64,000 nt of DNA from Eriocheir sinensis (GCF_024679095.1 NC_066535.1:1419128-1483127); one strand, 5' to 3'. Shown: positions 31,475-53,519, counted from the stretch's first letter. The notes: generated by a model from the sequence alone, not told the origin. Numbers and translations are program-made.

Positions 31475-31859
31475 CGGTTCATTTAGTTATGGCAGCCGTT
31501 AACCTGAAAATGTACATGTTATGGTTACATATGAAAAGTAAGTTCGTAGTGATACGATTACAAGGAGGGGGATGACGAAAGGGGATTTGACGTATTTGTG
31601 GGTAGGTTTGAGGTGGCCGTCGGGGTAGAGTACAGGGGTTGGTGGAGCCGGGAGAGGGGGGAAAGGGCAGCTTCTTAAGGTGTAGTCTGCAGGTCAAACG
31701 CTGGGTCAGGTCAAGGTCACTTCCTGAGGCTTAGTGACCTGAGCATCGAGTGGTTTGTCGATGGAAGTGGAGTGCTTGCTGAACAGGTCCTCCTCCTCCT
31801 CCTTTTCTTCCACGTCCTCGATCTCGTTTTCCTCCTCCTCCTCCTCCTCCTTATCCTTC
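31475..31859. other. Unique DNA with TCC patch
   Basis: 31787-31850 is CCT/TCC-rich. No recognised gene. Confidence 0.4.
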
Positions 31860-32160
31860 AAACATAATGTAACGCACGTGCAGCAATTGTTTTTAATTAA
31901 CTCTACATGTCGCTCCGACTATATCACTAAAGCGGGCAGCCTCGTTATGATCAGGCTTTTTACTGCCTGCCTTTCCATGTTACCAAAAGTGAGTTGGATG
32001 AGTGGAACATGGCTGGCAGTCATGTTGTGAATGCCAATATGATAGACACATTTTGTTAATGATTAGATAATTTCATGGCTAGTGATGTTAGGTGGGGTTA
32101 GATTCACAGGGCATACCCTCTTGCTGACTCCTTATGTTCTAATGTTCTTATGTTTGATAA
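31860..32160 (+). pseudogene. Decayed CR1-like LINE 3' end
   Basis: Near 32070-32102 the plus strand reads NFMASDVRWG and a stop, matching the FMDS-VR stop ending at 27990. This is followed by 'cctcttgctgactccttatg' and two ttctaatg/ttcttatg units, the same terminal tandem motif as the reverse copy at 27993. Upstream similarity is faint. Confidence 0.6.
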
Positions 32161-32269
32161 AAAAATTGACTCTAAACTAAGTAATGCTGGTAATAATCGC
32201 ATGAAATGGATAAAGATGCTGATGCTGATGAGAATTATGATAATGACGATGAAAGGGCTAGTTGCATAG

Positions 32270-32690
32270 CCGTGATCCCAATGCAACCTTTGAACCACCA
32301 TTCCATTTCGCCACCACTACCATCATCATCATTATGACCATCACCGCCACTATCACCACTCAAACCAGCACACCACTACCACCACCACCATCACCACCAC
32401 CATCACCACCGCCATACTGTCTCTCCAAACCACTGCGTCATCATCACCATCACCCAAAACCACACCCTATCACCACCACCGACCACCATTATCGCCAATC
32501 AATCTAATACACACCATCACCACCAACCACCACCATCACCATCCAAACCAGTACACCTCATCACCATCACCACACGAAACAACACACCATCACCACCCCC
32601 ACCCCCACCATCACCTCCTGAAACCACACACCATCACCACCACCACCGCCACCATAACCACCGTCACCATCACCCATACACCATCCCCGC
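32270..32690. other. Degenerate CAC/ATC-rich tract
   Basis: CACCAC, CATCAC and ACC triplets dominate and give His/Thr/Pro frames. This is cryptic trinucleotide simplicity, not a gene. Confidence 0.75.
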
Positions 32691-32842
32691 GCCGTAATAT
32701 CGTCATGGCATCGTAAAATTCTCTCATTATCTACTAAATGACTGTATTTAATCACACGCGCGGCCTTGATCGTATTATCTCCCATGTGGAAATAACCAGT
32801 AATTAACGTGGCCTCACCTTTTTCGGGGGTGGCGTGAGGACC

Positions 32843-32886
32843 GGCGCGCGCGCGCACGCGCGAGCGAGAGAGAGAGAGAGAGAGAA
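32843..32886. repeat. (CG)n followed by (GA)n
   Basis: An alternating purine-pyrimidine CG/CA run (32843-32862) followed by GA. CG alternation is rare in this window and is the strongest Z-DNA-prone motif. Confidence 0.8.
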
Positions 32887-33146
32887 TTAGGCGAAAAGGT
32901 TTCATGGAGGACGTACCAAAGAGGAGACAAAGGAAACAGAGGACAGTGACCACGAGAAGGACTTGTGGGTAATGCAAGATCCCGCGAGGAGGCGTGAGGG
33001 AGAGATATAGGTGAGGAGAGATATGTAACGGGAGGACGGGGACAAGGAAGATTACGAGGAGAGGCAGGAGGATATTGAAGAAGAGGAGTAGACGGGAGCC
33101 AAGGAATACCGGTTGACCATGCATATTTATCGTAGATTATATGGCT

Positions 33147-33147
<1 letters not shown>

Positions 33148-33238
<91 letters not shown>
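33148..33238. repeat. (TC)n microsatellite
   Basis: About 45 units, uninterrupted. Confidence 0.98.
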
Positions 33239-33242
<4 letters not shown>

Positions 33243-33308
33243 ATCTCGTATCCTGCATTTCCTCCTGACCTATCCATTTTGTATGTTGAAGAGACAGAAA
33301 ATAAAGCT

Positions 33309-33447
33309 CACGTGTCTATCGCCATCCCTTCGCACCACCAGATGGCGCCTGCGTGCGTGCGTTAGTACGGCGTCTGCTTGTGAGTGGCCTCCGCTGCCTG
33401 GCCTCATAAGAGCACCGATGCTTGAGTCGAAGTTTGTCTATGCAAAT
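33309..33447. promoter_or_regulatory. Candidate regulatory cluster: E-box, CTCF-like, octamer
   Basis: Within 140 bp of unique DNA: cacgtg (33309-33314, E-box), ccaccagatggcgcc (33335-33349, close to the conserved bilaterian CTCF core) and atgcaaat (33440-33447, POU octamer). Short motifs arise by chance; the 15-bp CTCF-like match is the least likely to. No function is shown. Confidence 0.35.
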
Positions 33448-33449
33448 GG

Positions 33450-34256
33450 GATTACCTGCAAAGCGGGTTATCAAGGAGAAGCAAACTACTTTGGCAAATC
33501 TCGTGGAGTTCGCTTTTCTCCCGACCATGTTTGTGTGTTTGTCTTATGGAAAGCAAGACAAAGATAGGAAAGTCAAATCCAGACACACACAGCGAATACT
33601 AGACAGCCCTCTTGCCACTTTGCTGCTCAACTCACATTTGCTCCTCCGGCAACTACATGAATTTTCAGGCAGATAGTCTGCCGTTGTGTTTATTTAATGT
33701 AGAGCGAGACGTATATATAGAAAGACAATCAGCGTTTACACCCGGCTGACACGAGATAGTTTGGATGTTGTTATGCTACAAAACTGTAATAACGGTATTA
33801 CATATGCTTTAGCGACACTACCCTCCGAGAGAGCAGTTAGATATTCTGTGGGATCTGCTTTCGAAAACGAGACGAAGAAAGTACACACAGCAGCCTTTTA
33901 GAAAAGTTTTCTCAATAACCTCCGAAAAAGTCGCCACATTTCCTTTATCTTTACTAACGCTACCCATACTGTCGGCGTCTGGCTAGCCGGTCATTCGTTC
34001 CATCGCCAGGGTATTCGAGGAACAAGTTAAAGATCGGGGCATTCAGCAGATTGCATTCAAGGCAACTCTTCGACCCAGCCTACTAAGCAGTCAGGAATGC
34101 AGTCGTCCAGCTGGCAGTCGGTCACACGGCCACCTGCATGCCGCCGCCAACCGGTCAGGCAAAAGTTACTGAGTGTGTCGCTGCGATGTGGGGCGAGGCG
34201 CGGCGCGAGAGTGAGAGGCCCAGGTATTGCGCTGCCACCTGCTGCTGCTGCTGCTT

Positions 34257-34258
<2 letters not shown>
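33450..34258. other. Unique DNA, GC-rich toward the end
   Basis: No recognised product. 34090-34255 is GC- and CpG-richer and ends in a (CTG)5 run before the CA array. Confidence 0.4.
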
Positions 34259-35080
<822 letters not shown>

Positions 35081-35137
<57 letters not shown>

Positions 35138-35388
35138 ATTTCCGTAGTCCAATGGACACCTTACACAGCCAGTGGTCATCCGGCAGGCTGAAGTTCGAGC
35201 ATTGCTCAGGCCCATGAAGTTTTCGCAGCCAAGGAGTGGTTCCTGTCCGATCTTCAGCAAAGGAAATGGAGGGGGGAGGGACAGATAGGTTCAAATTGTA
35301 ACCATAGCTTGACTAGTGAGCTCTGAGCTCCCCGAGAACGTACTAGCTGGCGATCGCGAGGGCAGCACGTAATCATGCCTTAGGTGAA

Positions 35389-35429
<41 letters not shown>
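35081..35429. repeat. Two (CA)n arrays around unique DNA
   Basis: CA at 35081-35136 (preceded by CGCG words) and CA at 35390-35429, with about 250 bp of unique DNA between. Confidence 0.9.
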
Positions 35430-35430
<1 letters not shown>

Positions 35431-35599
35431 CACAACACACTCTAAGAGGTGTATGAATTTCAAAAACATTATAAAACTCTTTTCGTTATATTGATTTTAT
35501 CATATTTCACATGGGAAAAGTAATTCTGTAAGTAAACTGTTAAACATGAAATTTGCAACACGGATACGGTAAAAAAAAGGTCCTTTTCTGAGGTAACTA

Positions 35600-35900
35600 T
35601 GCCCAGGTCCTGGCGGGGTCAGGGTCACCCCTTGTGTACCCGGGCCCCGCGAGGCGGCGGGCGGGCCTGAGTGTTCTCGGGTGTTGCAGCCAAATAAGTT
35701 CCTGCCTCGCCTGTTAAAGGATTATCTCCCTGAAGTACTCCCTGCGCGGCGCTGGTATACATGCAGACGCCGAGCCGCCGCTTGTCTGGAAAACTGGCTC
35801 TGGCCGCACGGAAAGCCGAGACACCACCACCACCACTCTCACCGCCACCACCGCCGCCACCACCATCACCGGTCCGCGCGCACGAGTGGCTGTATCCCTC
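35600..35900 (+). other. GC/CpG-rich patch with an acceptor-like site
   Basis: A marked rise in G+C and CpG over about 300 bp. 'ttctcgggtgttgcag' near 35672-35689 resembles a 3' splice site and is followed by an open frame of about 150 codons (PNKFLPRLLKDYLPEVLPAR, then a His-rich stretch) to 36145. I recognise no domain. It may be an exon or just a CpG island; evidence is thin. Confidence 0.25.
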
Positions 35901-36149
35901 GTCTCAGATTACCATTTCAACACACGACTCCTGCATTATTATCCCATCTGTTTCAAGCTTTTATTGGCGGTCGATTTCCGAAGAGTTTTTATTTTTATCT
36001 CATTCTTCGTCTTTTGGAGTTCAGACAAAACGTGGCTGGTTGGTTTGCTGCGGTGGGTAAGACGCTTTTTTCCCCTTTTTCTTTTTCGTTGCGCAATTGT
36101 TTGGACCAGAATAGCATCATAACCTCTGAAGACGAATTCGGATAACAAC

Positions 36150-36400
36150 AGAAATGTGCTGGAGGAGGAAGAGAAGGAGAAAATATGTACAAAAGAGAAG
36201 AGATGGAGAAAGATGAGAAGGAAAAGAAGAATGAAGATGAGAAAAAGGAAGAGGAAGGGGAGGAGGATGAAGAGGATGAGACGGGAAAAGATGAAATAGA
36301 AGAGAGGGAGAAGACACAAACTTATAACAAAAATGATGAAAAGGGGGAAAGAGAACAAGAAATGACGATGATCTTTGGGAATCAACAATAGGAGAGTAAA
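36150..36400. other. Purine-rich (GAA/GAG) tract
   Basis: The plus strand is almost all A and G for about 250 bp. The Glu/Lys-rich frame is a compositional artefact. Confidence 0.7.
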
Positions 36401-36432
36401 ATAGAGTTCCTCAGCGCCATATGGAACAAAGA

Positions 36433-36478
36433 CACACACACACACGCACACACACACACACAAACACATATAGACACA

Positions 36479-36569
<91 letters not shown>
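36433..36569. repeat. (CA)n and (CT)n arrays
   Basis: Short CA arrays (36433-36480, interrupted), then CT 36482-36569. Confidence 0.95.
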
Positions 36570-36573
<4 letters not shown>

Positions 36574-36639
36574 CCGAGGCAAACATACTTACTCCTTCCC
36601 GTCTCACACTCCATCCTCCGCCTCCTCCCTCCCTTACTC

Positions 36640-36815
36640 CCCCTCCCCCCTCCCCCCGGCGTCTCCCTCCCTCGGGCTATTGCCGGAGCACGCGTTGGGA
36701 GTCGCCGCCGCCATTCTGGGGCTTAGGATCCTCTAGGCGTGAGCCACAAGAGCCTTCAGCGAGTCAGGTGCGTGCTCCTGTAATCCCTGTGATCCTAGCG
36801 ACAGCATGAACGCAG
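36640..36815 (+). CDS. Candidate first exon (5' UTR plus start of coding)
   Basis: A GC-rich stretch with gccgccgccatt (36705-36716; its complement is a YY1-like aatggcggc) leads to ATG at 36806-36808. Three codons are read (Met-Asn-Ala), and then CAG|GTGAGA at 36815/36816 matches the consensus 5' splice site. A short ATG exon ending in a strong donor beside a CpG-rich, TATA-less region is a common layout for animal housekeeping promoters. The next exon would lie downstream on the plus strand, and I cannot find a compelling one in this window. The product is unknown, and the pattern could be chance. Confidence 0.3.
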
Positions 36816-38969
<2,154 letters not shown>

Positions 38970-39179
38970 ATTAATGCATCAGCTGGTACACTCGCTTAAC
39001 ATTCAAAATTCGTAATCACGGAAACATTATTCTATTTCATCACACGCCGGTAATTACTCTCAGCTGAGATATATTAAAAAAAAAACAGAGATTCATTTTC
39101 CACAATAGTTGCTGTAGTAATATGTTGTTAATGTGAAAAAAATGTAGGAAAAATTTGGATTACAGTTTACCGTCCCCTT

Positions 39180-39180
<1 letters not shown>

Positions 39181-39227
<47 letters not shown>
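39181..39227. repeat. (CA)n microsatellite
   Basis: About 23 units. Confidence 0.97.
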
Positions 39228-39230
<3 letters not shown>

Positions 39231-39966
39231 AAAAGCGCGTCCTTCCATTCCCATCTCTCTGATTTACCTGAAAAAAAAGTTTAATACACAATCTAAAAAT
39301 CCTTATCATTAAAAATCACTATTAATATAATCGCTTTATTGATTTGCCATTATTTTTTTCAATTTTATTATTATTAATCTTAATTTTATTATTTGTTATA
39401 AATATTGTTAATATACCTACCATTCACACTCATTTGTATCTATATCAATATCTATATCTATATCATAAATGTTGTGATACTTATAGAAGTTGCAATCCAG
39501 TATCAGAATGAACCTTTTTTATTTTTGTAGTCAATATATATCAAAGTGACAACGTGTAAGGAACTATAATTACAGCATTCCTGACCTAAGATTTTTGTTG
39601 CGTTGACCAAACGTAAAAGAAAAACAGCCTTCCATGTAATGGTTTACTGAGAGACGAGAATAAAACCTTTTTCCTCCCTGACACGGAAAACAGATCGTCT
39701 TGTACTGAAAGTGAATCAGGCTCCGCTTCTCTTGGATCCCCGGTCATCGGTTTGTCTCAGTTCATTAATTTCCAACCTTCGCCGGCTTTTCCGGTAATTT
39801 TCTTCTCGGGATCCCATCCCTCTGAGTTTACGGCTCATCCTGGTGTTCTCGGATTAAACCAACAGGCTCCTGACGACTGGTAGCAATTTCTATTTCTCTC
39901 ACTCGATCCCTTTCACTAAGCCGATATCACAGAAATTGTAAATATTATATGTCTGTATGTCTGTGC

Positions 39967-39997
<31 letters not shown>

Positions 39998-41450
39998 ATC
40001 TCCAATCTCTTTTCAAATAATACTTTCTTTTGACTTTTTGTTTATTTTTTTGTCATGTTTTTCATACTCTAAGACTCTCACTTCACCTCCAAAGACATCA
40101 TCTTACTATAATGTAAAGATTGTTGTTGATGTACTTTTTTCTTCTTATGATCTGTTTTTTTTATATTTTTTTATACAACTTGATATATTTATAACAAGCC
40201 ATATAAGTATAATTTCATCTTTGCCTCAACGCTAAACTTGTTACTCCTCAGCATACAGTATTCATGAAAGTTTTATGTGTGTTTTTCCGTTTGGCCAGAA
40301 AGTGCCTCTTTTTATCAACCTCAAGTCTACTGATGTATATTTATGATTTGTTCAGTACTAACAGGATTTGGCATCATCTTGATGAAGCAGAAATCAGTTT
40401 ATTTCAGGATCAAGAAATCTATTTTTCTGTCGACCATCAATGGAAACGCAAGTTTGATAAAAAAAATATTTTTTTTTTCCTAGCGGGAGCATTTTCCCAG
40501 GTATCTGAGCTGAATTAATCGCTCTTCACTTCATCTGGGTGATCCAAATAATTTACCACAGCAATACAACGCATCGTGTGTCTCATTTACAGCACGTCTT
40601 CTCCTGTCTCTTTGGAAATTATATCCTGACCTTCCACCTTTCATAATATTTATTTGAACATTTTCTTCTCATCATTGTTCATGTCAGCAGTACTTTACTT
40701 CATCTTGAACTTATTCTAGATTTTCCTTTTTTTATTTCATACCTCGTAACGTTTACTGTGCCATCTACACCAATATAAGGGAAAGTTTTTATATATAGTA
40801 ACTGTCATGGGCAGCACCACGCAGGCACCCTTGCATCACAAAATTATTTTGTCGGCGAACAAAATATTTTCAATTGTCGTGCCACTATATACTCGCCGTC
40901 ATTTTTTTCTTTAAGGCTAATCATCTCATTCTGTATTAAAGAACCTCAGAGAGCAGTGTTTCGTTCACTTATTTTCTTTCTCCACTGATCTACGTTCTTT
41001 CCACTGTACTATTACTGCAAAAAAAAATATTGCTTTTCACTTATTATCTTTCTATTTAATCTTTATATAACGAGACATAACTCTGCTCGACTGCAATAAC
41101 CTCTCCTTAGAACACTTGTAACTAACACCACACGCAACTCTTTCGTCAACGTAGAGAAAAAGAGTAAGACCCTCACCCTCCCAGCCTCTCCCAGCTCTAC
41201 ACGAGAGAGAGCTACCTACGCACTGAAACGCCAGGGTTATATATTTGACATCTTTGAACCTCCAGCATTGGTCTGGCCTTATATATCCCTGTTACTACCC
41301 CTTTCTAGCCTTCTTACTCATCTTCTTCCTTCATCTGCTCCTCACTTTGTTCTTCCTCCTTTCTCACATCCTACTTCCCCAACAATTCTTCCTTCCCGCT
41401 CCAGCCCATCAGATTGAAGATCGCTGGACTTATCATACACGGATGGACAC
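39228..41450. other. AT-rich unique DNA, the longest array-poor stretch
   Basis: About 2.2 kb with only a short GA run (39970-39997). Open frames at 39957 and 40264 (under 95 codons) match nothing I know. 39720-39870 is less AT-rich and could merit comparison across species. I see no gene. Confidence 0.45.
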
Positions 41451-41451
41451 A

Positions 41452-41471
41452 CACACACACACACACACCCC

Positions 41472-41505
<34 letters not shown>

Positions 41506-41536
41506 ACCCCCCCACCCACCCACACACACACACACA
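41452..41536. repeat. (CA)n with two C-rich blocks
   Basis: CA arrays enclose two near-identical blocks, ccccacccaccc (41468-41480) and cccccccacccaccc (41506-41520). This looks like a ~40-bp duplication; the G-rich complement has quadruplex potential. Confidence 0.85.
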
Positions 41537-43966
<2,430 letters not shown>

Positions 43967-44312
43967 TTTTTTTTTTTTTTTTTAACGTCGCGGTCTATAG
44001 CGCCGGTAGGCTTTTTCCCGGTGGGGCCTGATGATCGGCCCAAGGCTTCTTCCCGGTGGGTCCTGATGGTCGGCCCAGCCCGTTCTGGCGCAGGCGAGTG
44101 TTTATAGTGGCGCCGTCTTGCATTGGCTCATGCTGCCCTCCCGGAGCTCATCTTTAATCCTAGAATCTAGAGTCCGGGTTGATAGGTGGCCTTCTGGACA
44201 GCCACTCGGCGGCGGCTGAAAAATCCCAGCTTGGTGGCACCGGTCGGGGATTGAACTCGCGTCCTCCTGAGCGCGGTGGTGTTACTCTGTCGACTCAGCC
44301 ACCGCCTCCCCC
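43967..44312 (-). repeat. SINE-C, near full length with poly(A)
   Basis: Minus strand: the head 'gcggtggctgagtcgacaga' (A box), 'gacgcgagttcaatcccc' (B box, about 44246-44263), the central 'tttttcagccgccgccgagt', then 'gccactataaacactcgcc', 'ctaccggcgctatag' and poly(A) of 17 (T run 43967-43983 on plus). An internal ~36-bp segment containing 'cccggtgggnctgatgatcggccca' is tandemly duplicated (44008-44080). It is 346 bp long and non-coding. The collinear copy at 14062 defines the family. Confidence 0.85.
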
Positions 44313-44526
44313 TATAGCATTCCTTTAATTTCCTGACTCTAATCGTACTGTGTTCTAGACAATCAACACTAGCCACCATCACCACCCGTACCTACATCTG
44401 GATACACACTCTGCTCTCCCGCGTCATTAGTTGTGTACTACGGGTGTTCCAGCTTGATGGAGCACGGCATTACGAGGGCCATTCATCTCGTGACCTTGAT
44501 GGTTGGTGACCGATGGTTGGTGTGAT

Positions 44527-44639
<113 letters not shown>

Positions 44640-45033
44640 AGAATGACCTGTCACACTGTCATGAGTGTATATCCGTCAGCATGACCTACAGAACATGGCG
44701 TCATAACAGTTTGCCGCTCGGGGACGGGTCGGCGGTGTGCATGGCGGCTGTAAACATCACTGAGTGCCGACACGCCATGGCCGCGGCAGGCCGTGCAGGG
44801 CCGCCTGTTTTGTGGAATGGCCGGAAAGACTAACGCCAGAGTGTGATGAAAGCTCACCACTGATGACTTTTTTTCGTTAATCAGGAGAGATTTTTCTATA
44901 TGAATAATATTTTTTTATCATCATTATTATAATTGATATCATTGTAGTAGTATAACACTACTACTACTACTACTACTATTACTAATTATCATTATTAATA
45001 ATAATAATAGTTAATAATAATTATAATAATAAG

Positions 45034-45395
<362 letters not shown>

Positions 45396-46600
45396 CATTA
45401 TCGATGTCTTTTATTGTTATCATCTTCATTATTATTATTATCATAAGCTTTAACATTTGTACCGCCATTATTATCACAATAGTTTTTATTTATTCGGGTT
45501 CTGGCAAGGATGCAAAAGCTACTCTTAATTTTGCGGGATTTGTGTTTCCACACTCGGGTAGCATCCAGGGATTTATGGAATTTAGTGTTCACGTTTTGAC
45601 TGCTGCATATTAATATTTTGTATTAATATTTTGTGAGGTGGAGCATTTATTATTTATCTTCTTATGTAGTTACACACTTTTTATTTCAAAATTAGTATAT
45701 CGTAATATGAAATTCTTAAGAATGTTTTCAACGACCACATTTTTGGCACTGCCTACTGATATTGAATTATTCAGAAAACTTTTGATAATGTTCATACATT
45801 TTATGAATGCTAATGTAGCGTCGAAACAACCTCAGTGGGCAAAGTCCATTCCAGTTATTCTATTTCTTGGAGCTTCCGTGGTGTGCAACAACAACACTGC
45901 TGAGTGAGAAAGACGCGCGCGTGGAGTCTGTTATTGCATGTCCGCCCAGTGGTCTCACTGACCTGAAAGGACTCATCACTGCATCACCTATCGTCATGGA
46001 GCTGTCAATGACAAAAAACTCATGAACCTAAAATGATGAAGTACGTGTTAACATCGTATAAAATAACAGATACGTGGATTACACTATAGAAAACATATGA
46101 AAGACGAACTAATGAATTTTGGAATAACAGAATGAAAATAAAACTTCTGTTATAAAGTTAGTCACATAAAAGAAGTAAAAAAAAAATATATATACGTAAA
46201 GCTTAGTCACACAGAACAAGTTAAAAGAAAAAAAATCAGGACGGGAACATTTAAAATCTAAAGTAAAGTGAAATTCCTACAGAAAGAGGTAAAATAACAT
46301 AAAATGTGACATGACAGAAGATGAAAAGCAGGAAACAAACTTTTTTTTATAACTTAAGAAACAACAACAAAAAAAGGACATAAAAATAAAAGCAATAGGA
46401 GATTAATGATACTTCCTTCATCTTCTCGGAGGAGCAGGTCAGGGAAAGCAAACATGCAAGAGCTCATGTGCTGCTTACACAAACGCGAGGAATTATTCAA
46501 AAGTTGCCGAAAAAATCCGGGAAAGCAGAAAAACGCCAGCCTGCGATGCGTTTTGCATTATACAAAGGTTGCTGCGAGGAGGAGGAAGAGGAGGAGGAGG
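45396..46600. other. AT-rich unique DNA, no gene seen
   Basis: Only short, unrecognised open frames. GAGGAG words appear at 46577-46612. Confidence 0.4.
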
Positions 46601-46759
46601 AGGAGGAGGAGGTCTATAACAGTACATGTTTATTCCTCACTACTTGCTATTCGTCATTCCCTGTCCTTGTGCCTCTCCGCCTACTATTCCTTAAAACCCA
46701 CGTTCATCATAATTCGTTCCTATTGGCATGTTTCCAAATGTGCCACTTGTTTTCGTGAT

Positions 46760-47320
46760 GGATGTGATGAGCCGATACGATGATGTTGGAAGTGGCTACG
46801 ATGATGGTTACAGTGGTGAAGGAAATAACTCAGTGGCGGTGATGATAGTAGAAGTAGCAACAGCAGCAGCGGAAGTAATAGTAGTGGTGGTTGAAGTGGT
46901 ATTATTAGTACAGAGGTCATGGTATGGTTAGGGAGATGGTGGTCGAGTTTCGGAGAGGTGGCAATCAGTAATGGTGGTGGTGGTGATGATATAATTGTTT
47001 AAAGTAGTGCTGACAATGGTGTAGTGGTGGTGGTGGTTGTGGTGGCGATGGGGAATATTAGTGGGAGGAGCAGAGAGGAAGGCAAGAGTGATGGTGGAGG
47101 ACGGAGGGGAGCCTTGTCGTGGTGGCGCTGCTTGCGTTACTGTGTTTGCTGCGGGCCTGCGGCGGTGGTGGTGGGAAGGTGGCGGCGGGGTGGAGGGACA
47201 GGCGGGTGCGACGGTGGTACTGATGCTGCTGTTGTCTTTATTTTTGTTTATATTGTTGTTGTGTCTATTACTGTTGCTAGTTTTTGTTATTGACTGTTGT
47301 TAAAACGATGTTAGAGGTGG
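46760..47320. other. Degenerate GGT/GAT-rich tract
   Basis: The plus strand is full of GGT, GTG and GAT triplets, giving Val/Gly-rich frames. Cryptic simplicity. Confidence 0.65.
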
Positions 47321-47329
47321 TGAATATGT

Positions 47330-48150
47330 TGGTGGTGATGCCTATAGAGACATCCGTAAGTCGTGCAAGTTTTCTGATGACACAAAAAATAAGATGACGT
47401 ATTAAGATCAGACACTCATGCTGCGGTGCTATGAAGGGACCTTTGTTTGTTTAGCTGGTGTAGTAAATGGATAATGAACTTGAACATCGACAATGGCTGC
47501 GTCATAAATGTAGGACACAAAAACACCATCATTAGATATTCACATTAAAAAACGATGACAACATAATCGGCCTCCCCCCATGCTGAAGTAAGTCTGTCAT
47601 TCCAGCTGCGAAAGGGATTTATATGTGTGTGGGCTTTGATCTCCGGCCTAGGAATCACTGTACAACTTCCAAAAACCGTGCTGTCAGTTACAGATTTAAT
47701 TACTAATAGCGTTTGTAACAGAAGCGCAATGCTTTTTCTTATTAAACTGTATCTGGCCCTGTTTAGGTTTAGTGTCCTTGTTACATAAATGAAAGATTCC
47801 TTGGAATCAGTACATAGAAGAATGACCAAAATTATTCAAGAACTTATATACTAACCACAAAGAGAACGATTGCAGAGATATTATGCGAAATGGCACAGAC
47901 TAAGAGGTGATTCAGTATAAATTATATATATTATGTAAACTAGTAAGAGGAATTAATAAAGTACCTATGCTGATAATGGTCTGTTAGGACAAGTGGCAAT
48001 TAATGGAAATGGATAAATTAAGGCTAAGCAAGGACAACATTGGTTCACGGAGTGGTTAGTGGAAGAGTGTAACAGAATTAAGCATGCAGAAACGTTGTGT
48101 GCGGAAATACGATTCAAAGTTTTAAATTTATGTTTGATAGATTTAATGAT
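47330..48150 (+). pseudogene. Second decayed CR1-like LINE reverse transcriptase
   Basis: On the plus strand: CKFSDDTKNKM (47367-47400, where ISKFADDTKI is expected), then WCSKWIMNLNIDNG near 47462-47505 (typical W--KWQM-FN), then ESVHRRMTKIIQE near 47807-47845 (typical LE-VQRRATK-IP), then GINKVPML and KLRLSKDNIG near 48020-48050. The order and spacing fit RT palm to C-terminus. Numerous stops and frame changes show an old, inactive copy with no endonuclease part visible. Confidence 0.65.
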
Positions 48151-48224
48151 GGGGAGTGAAGTTGGTGTAAAATCTTAGCTACCAGATGTCTGGCTTCCTG
48201 TAGTTTCCCTCTATCGCTCTGTAT

Positions 48225-48885
48225 CCTTCTTGTGATGCTCGTGGTGATGGTGGTGAGCGTGATGACGAAAAGCATGGTGGTTGTGGCAGTAGTGGTAACA
48301 GTAGTGCAGGTGGTGGTGATAACTATTGTAAAGGTGTTGTTGTTGCAGTTGTTGTTGCTAGCTGTGGTGGTAGCAACGACAATGGCAATGGTGGTTGTGA
48401 TGGTGGTAGTGGGTGTTTTGGTTGTTGAAGATATGGTGGTAGTGCTGGTGGTGGTGGTGGTGGTGGTGGTTTGTGGTGGTGATGCCAGTGGTGAAGGTAG
48501 TGGTGAAAGTGATGGTGATAGTGGTGGGTGTCGTAGTGGAGGTGATGGTGGGAGTGTCTGCCGTGAGAGTGATAGTAGTGATGGAGAAAGTGATGGAGGT
48601 GGTGGCGGGAAAGGTGAAGCGGTGATGGGAGTGATGTTGCTGGTGGTGGTCGATATAAAAATGGTGGTGGTGGTGGTGATGGTAGTGGTACTGGAGGTGA
48701 TGGTGGTGGTGTTGGTGGAGGTGAAGACGGTGATGATGGTAGGGTGGTGACGGGAATTGATGGAGGTTATATTGCTGGTTGTGGTTGTGGCGGTGGTGGC
48801 GATGGTGGTGGTGATAATACTGGTGGTGGTGGTGGTGGTGGTGATAATACTGGTGGTGGTGGTGGTGGAGGACAGGGCCGTCATT
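48225..48885. other. GGT/GTGAT-rich degenerate minisatellite-like tract
   Basis: About 650 bp of GGTGGT, GTGATG and GTAGTG words. A ~30-bp unit 'gataatactggtggtggt' is duplicated at 48812 and 48842. The 344-codon reverse frame and 172-codon forward frame are artefacts. Confidence 0.75.
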
Positions 48886-48949
48886 AGGAGGACATGACAT
48901 CGGCGAGAAATGATGAAGTTGGAGGTGGATGGATTGATGGATGTGTGTG

Positions 48950-48981
<32 letters not shown>

Positions 48982-49212
48982 GTGAAGGGAGTTAAAGGGT
49001 GAGTGAGTGAGAAAGATGGAGATAAAGAAGAAGGGCGATAAAAAGGGGAAGAGGGAGGGAGGGAAGGAAGGAGAGATAAAGCGGATGAGATGTGATGCAG
49101 GAAACTAGTGAGGGACGGAGGTGAAGTGTTGGTGCAGATGGAGGGCATGATGGAGGAGGAGGAAGAGGAAGAGGAGGAGGAGGAGGAGGCGGAGGAAGAA
49201 GAGGAGGAGGAG

Positions 49213-53519
<4,307 letters not shown>

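Noticed and set aside
40264..40518. 84-codon open frame in AT-rich unique DNA
   Set aside because: No recognisable domain, no splice context, and a length expected by chance.
48114..49148. 344-codon minus-strand Thr/Ser/Pro frame
   Set aside because: It is antisense to a GGT/GTG-rich degenerate tract; low complexity throughout.
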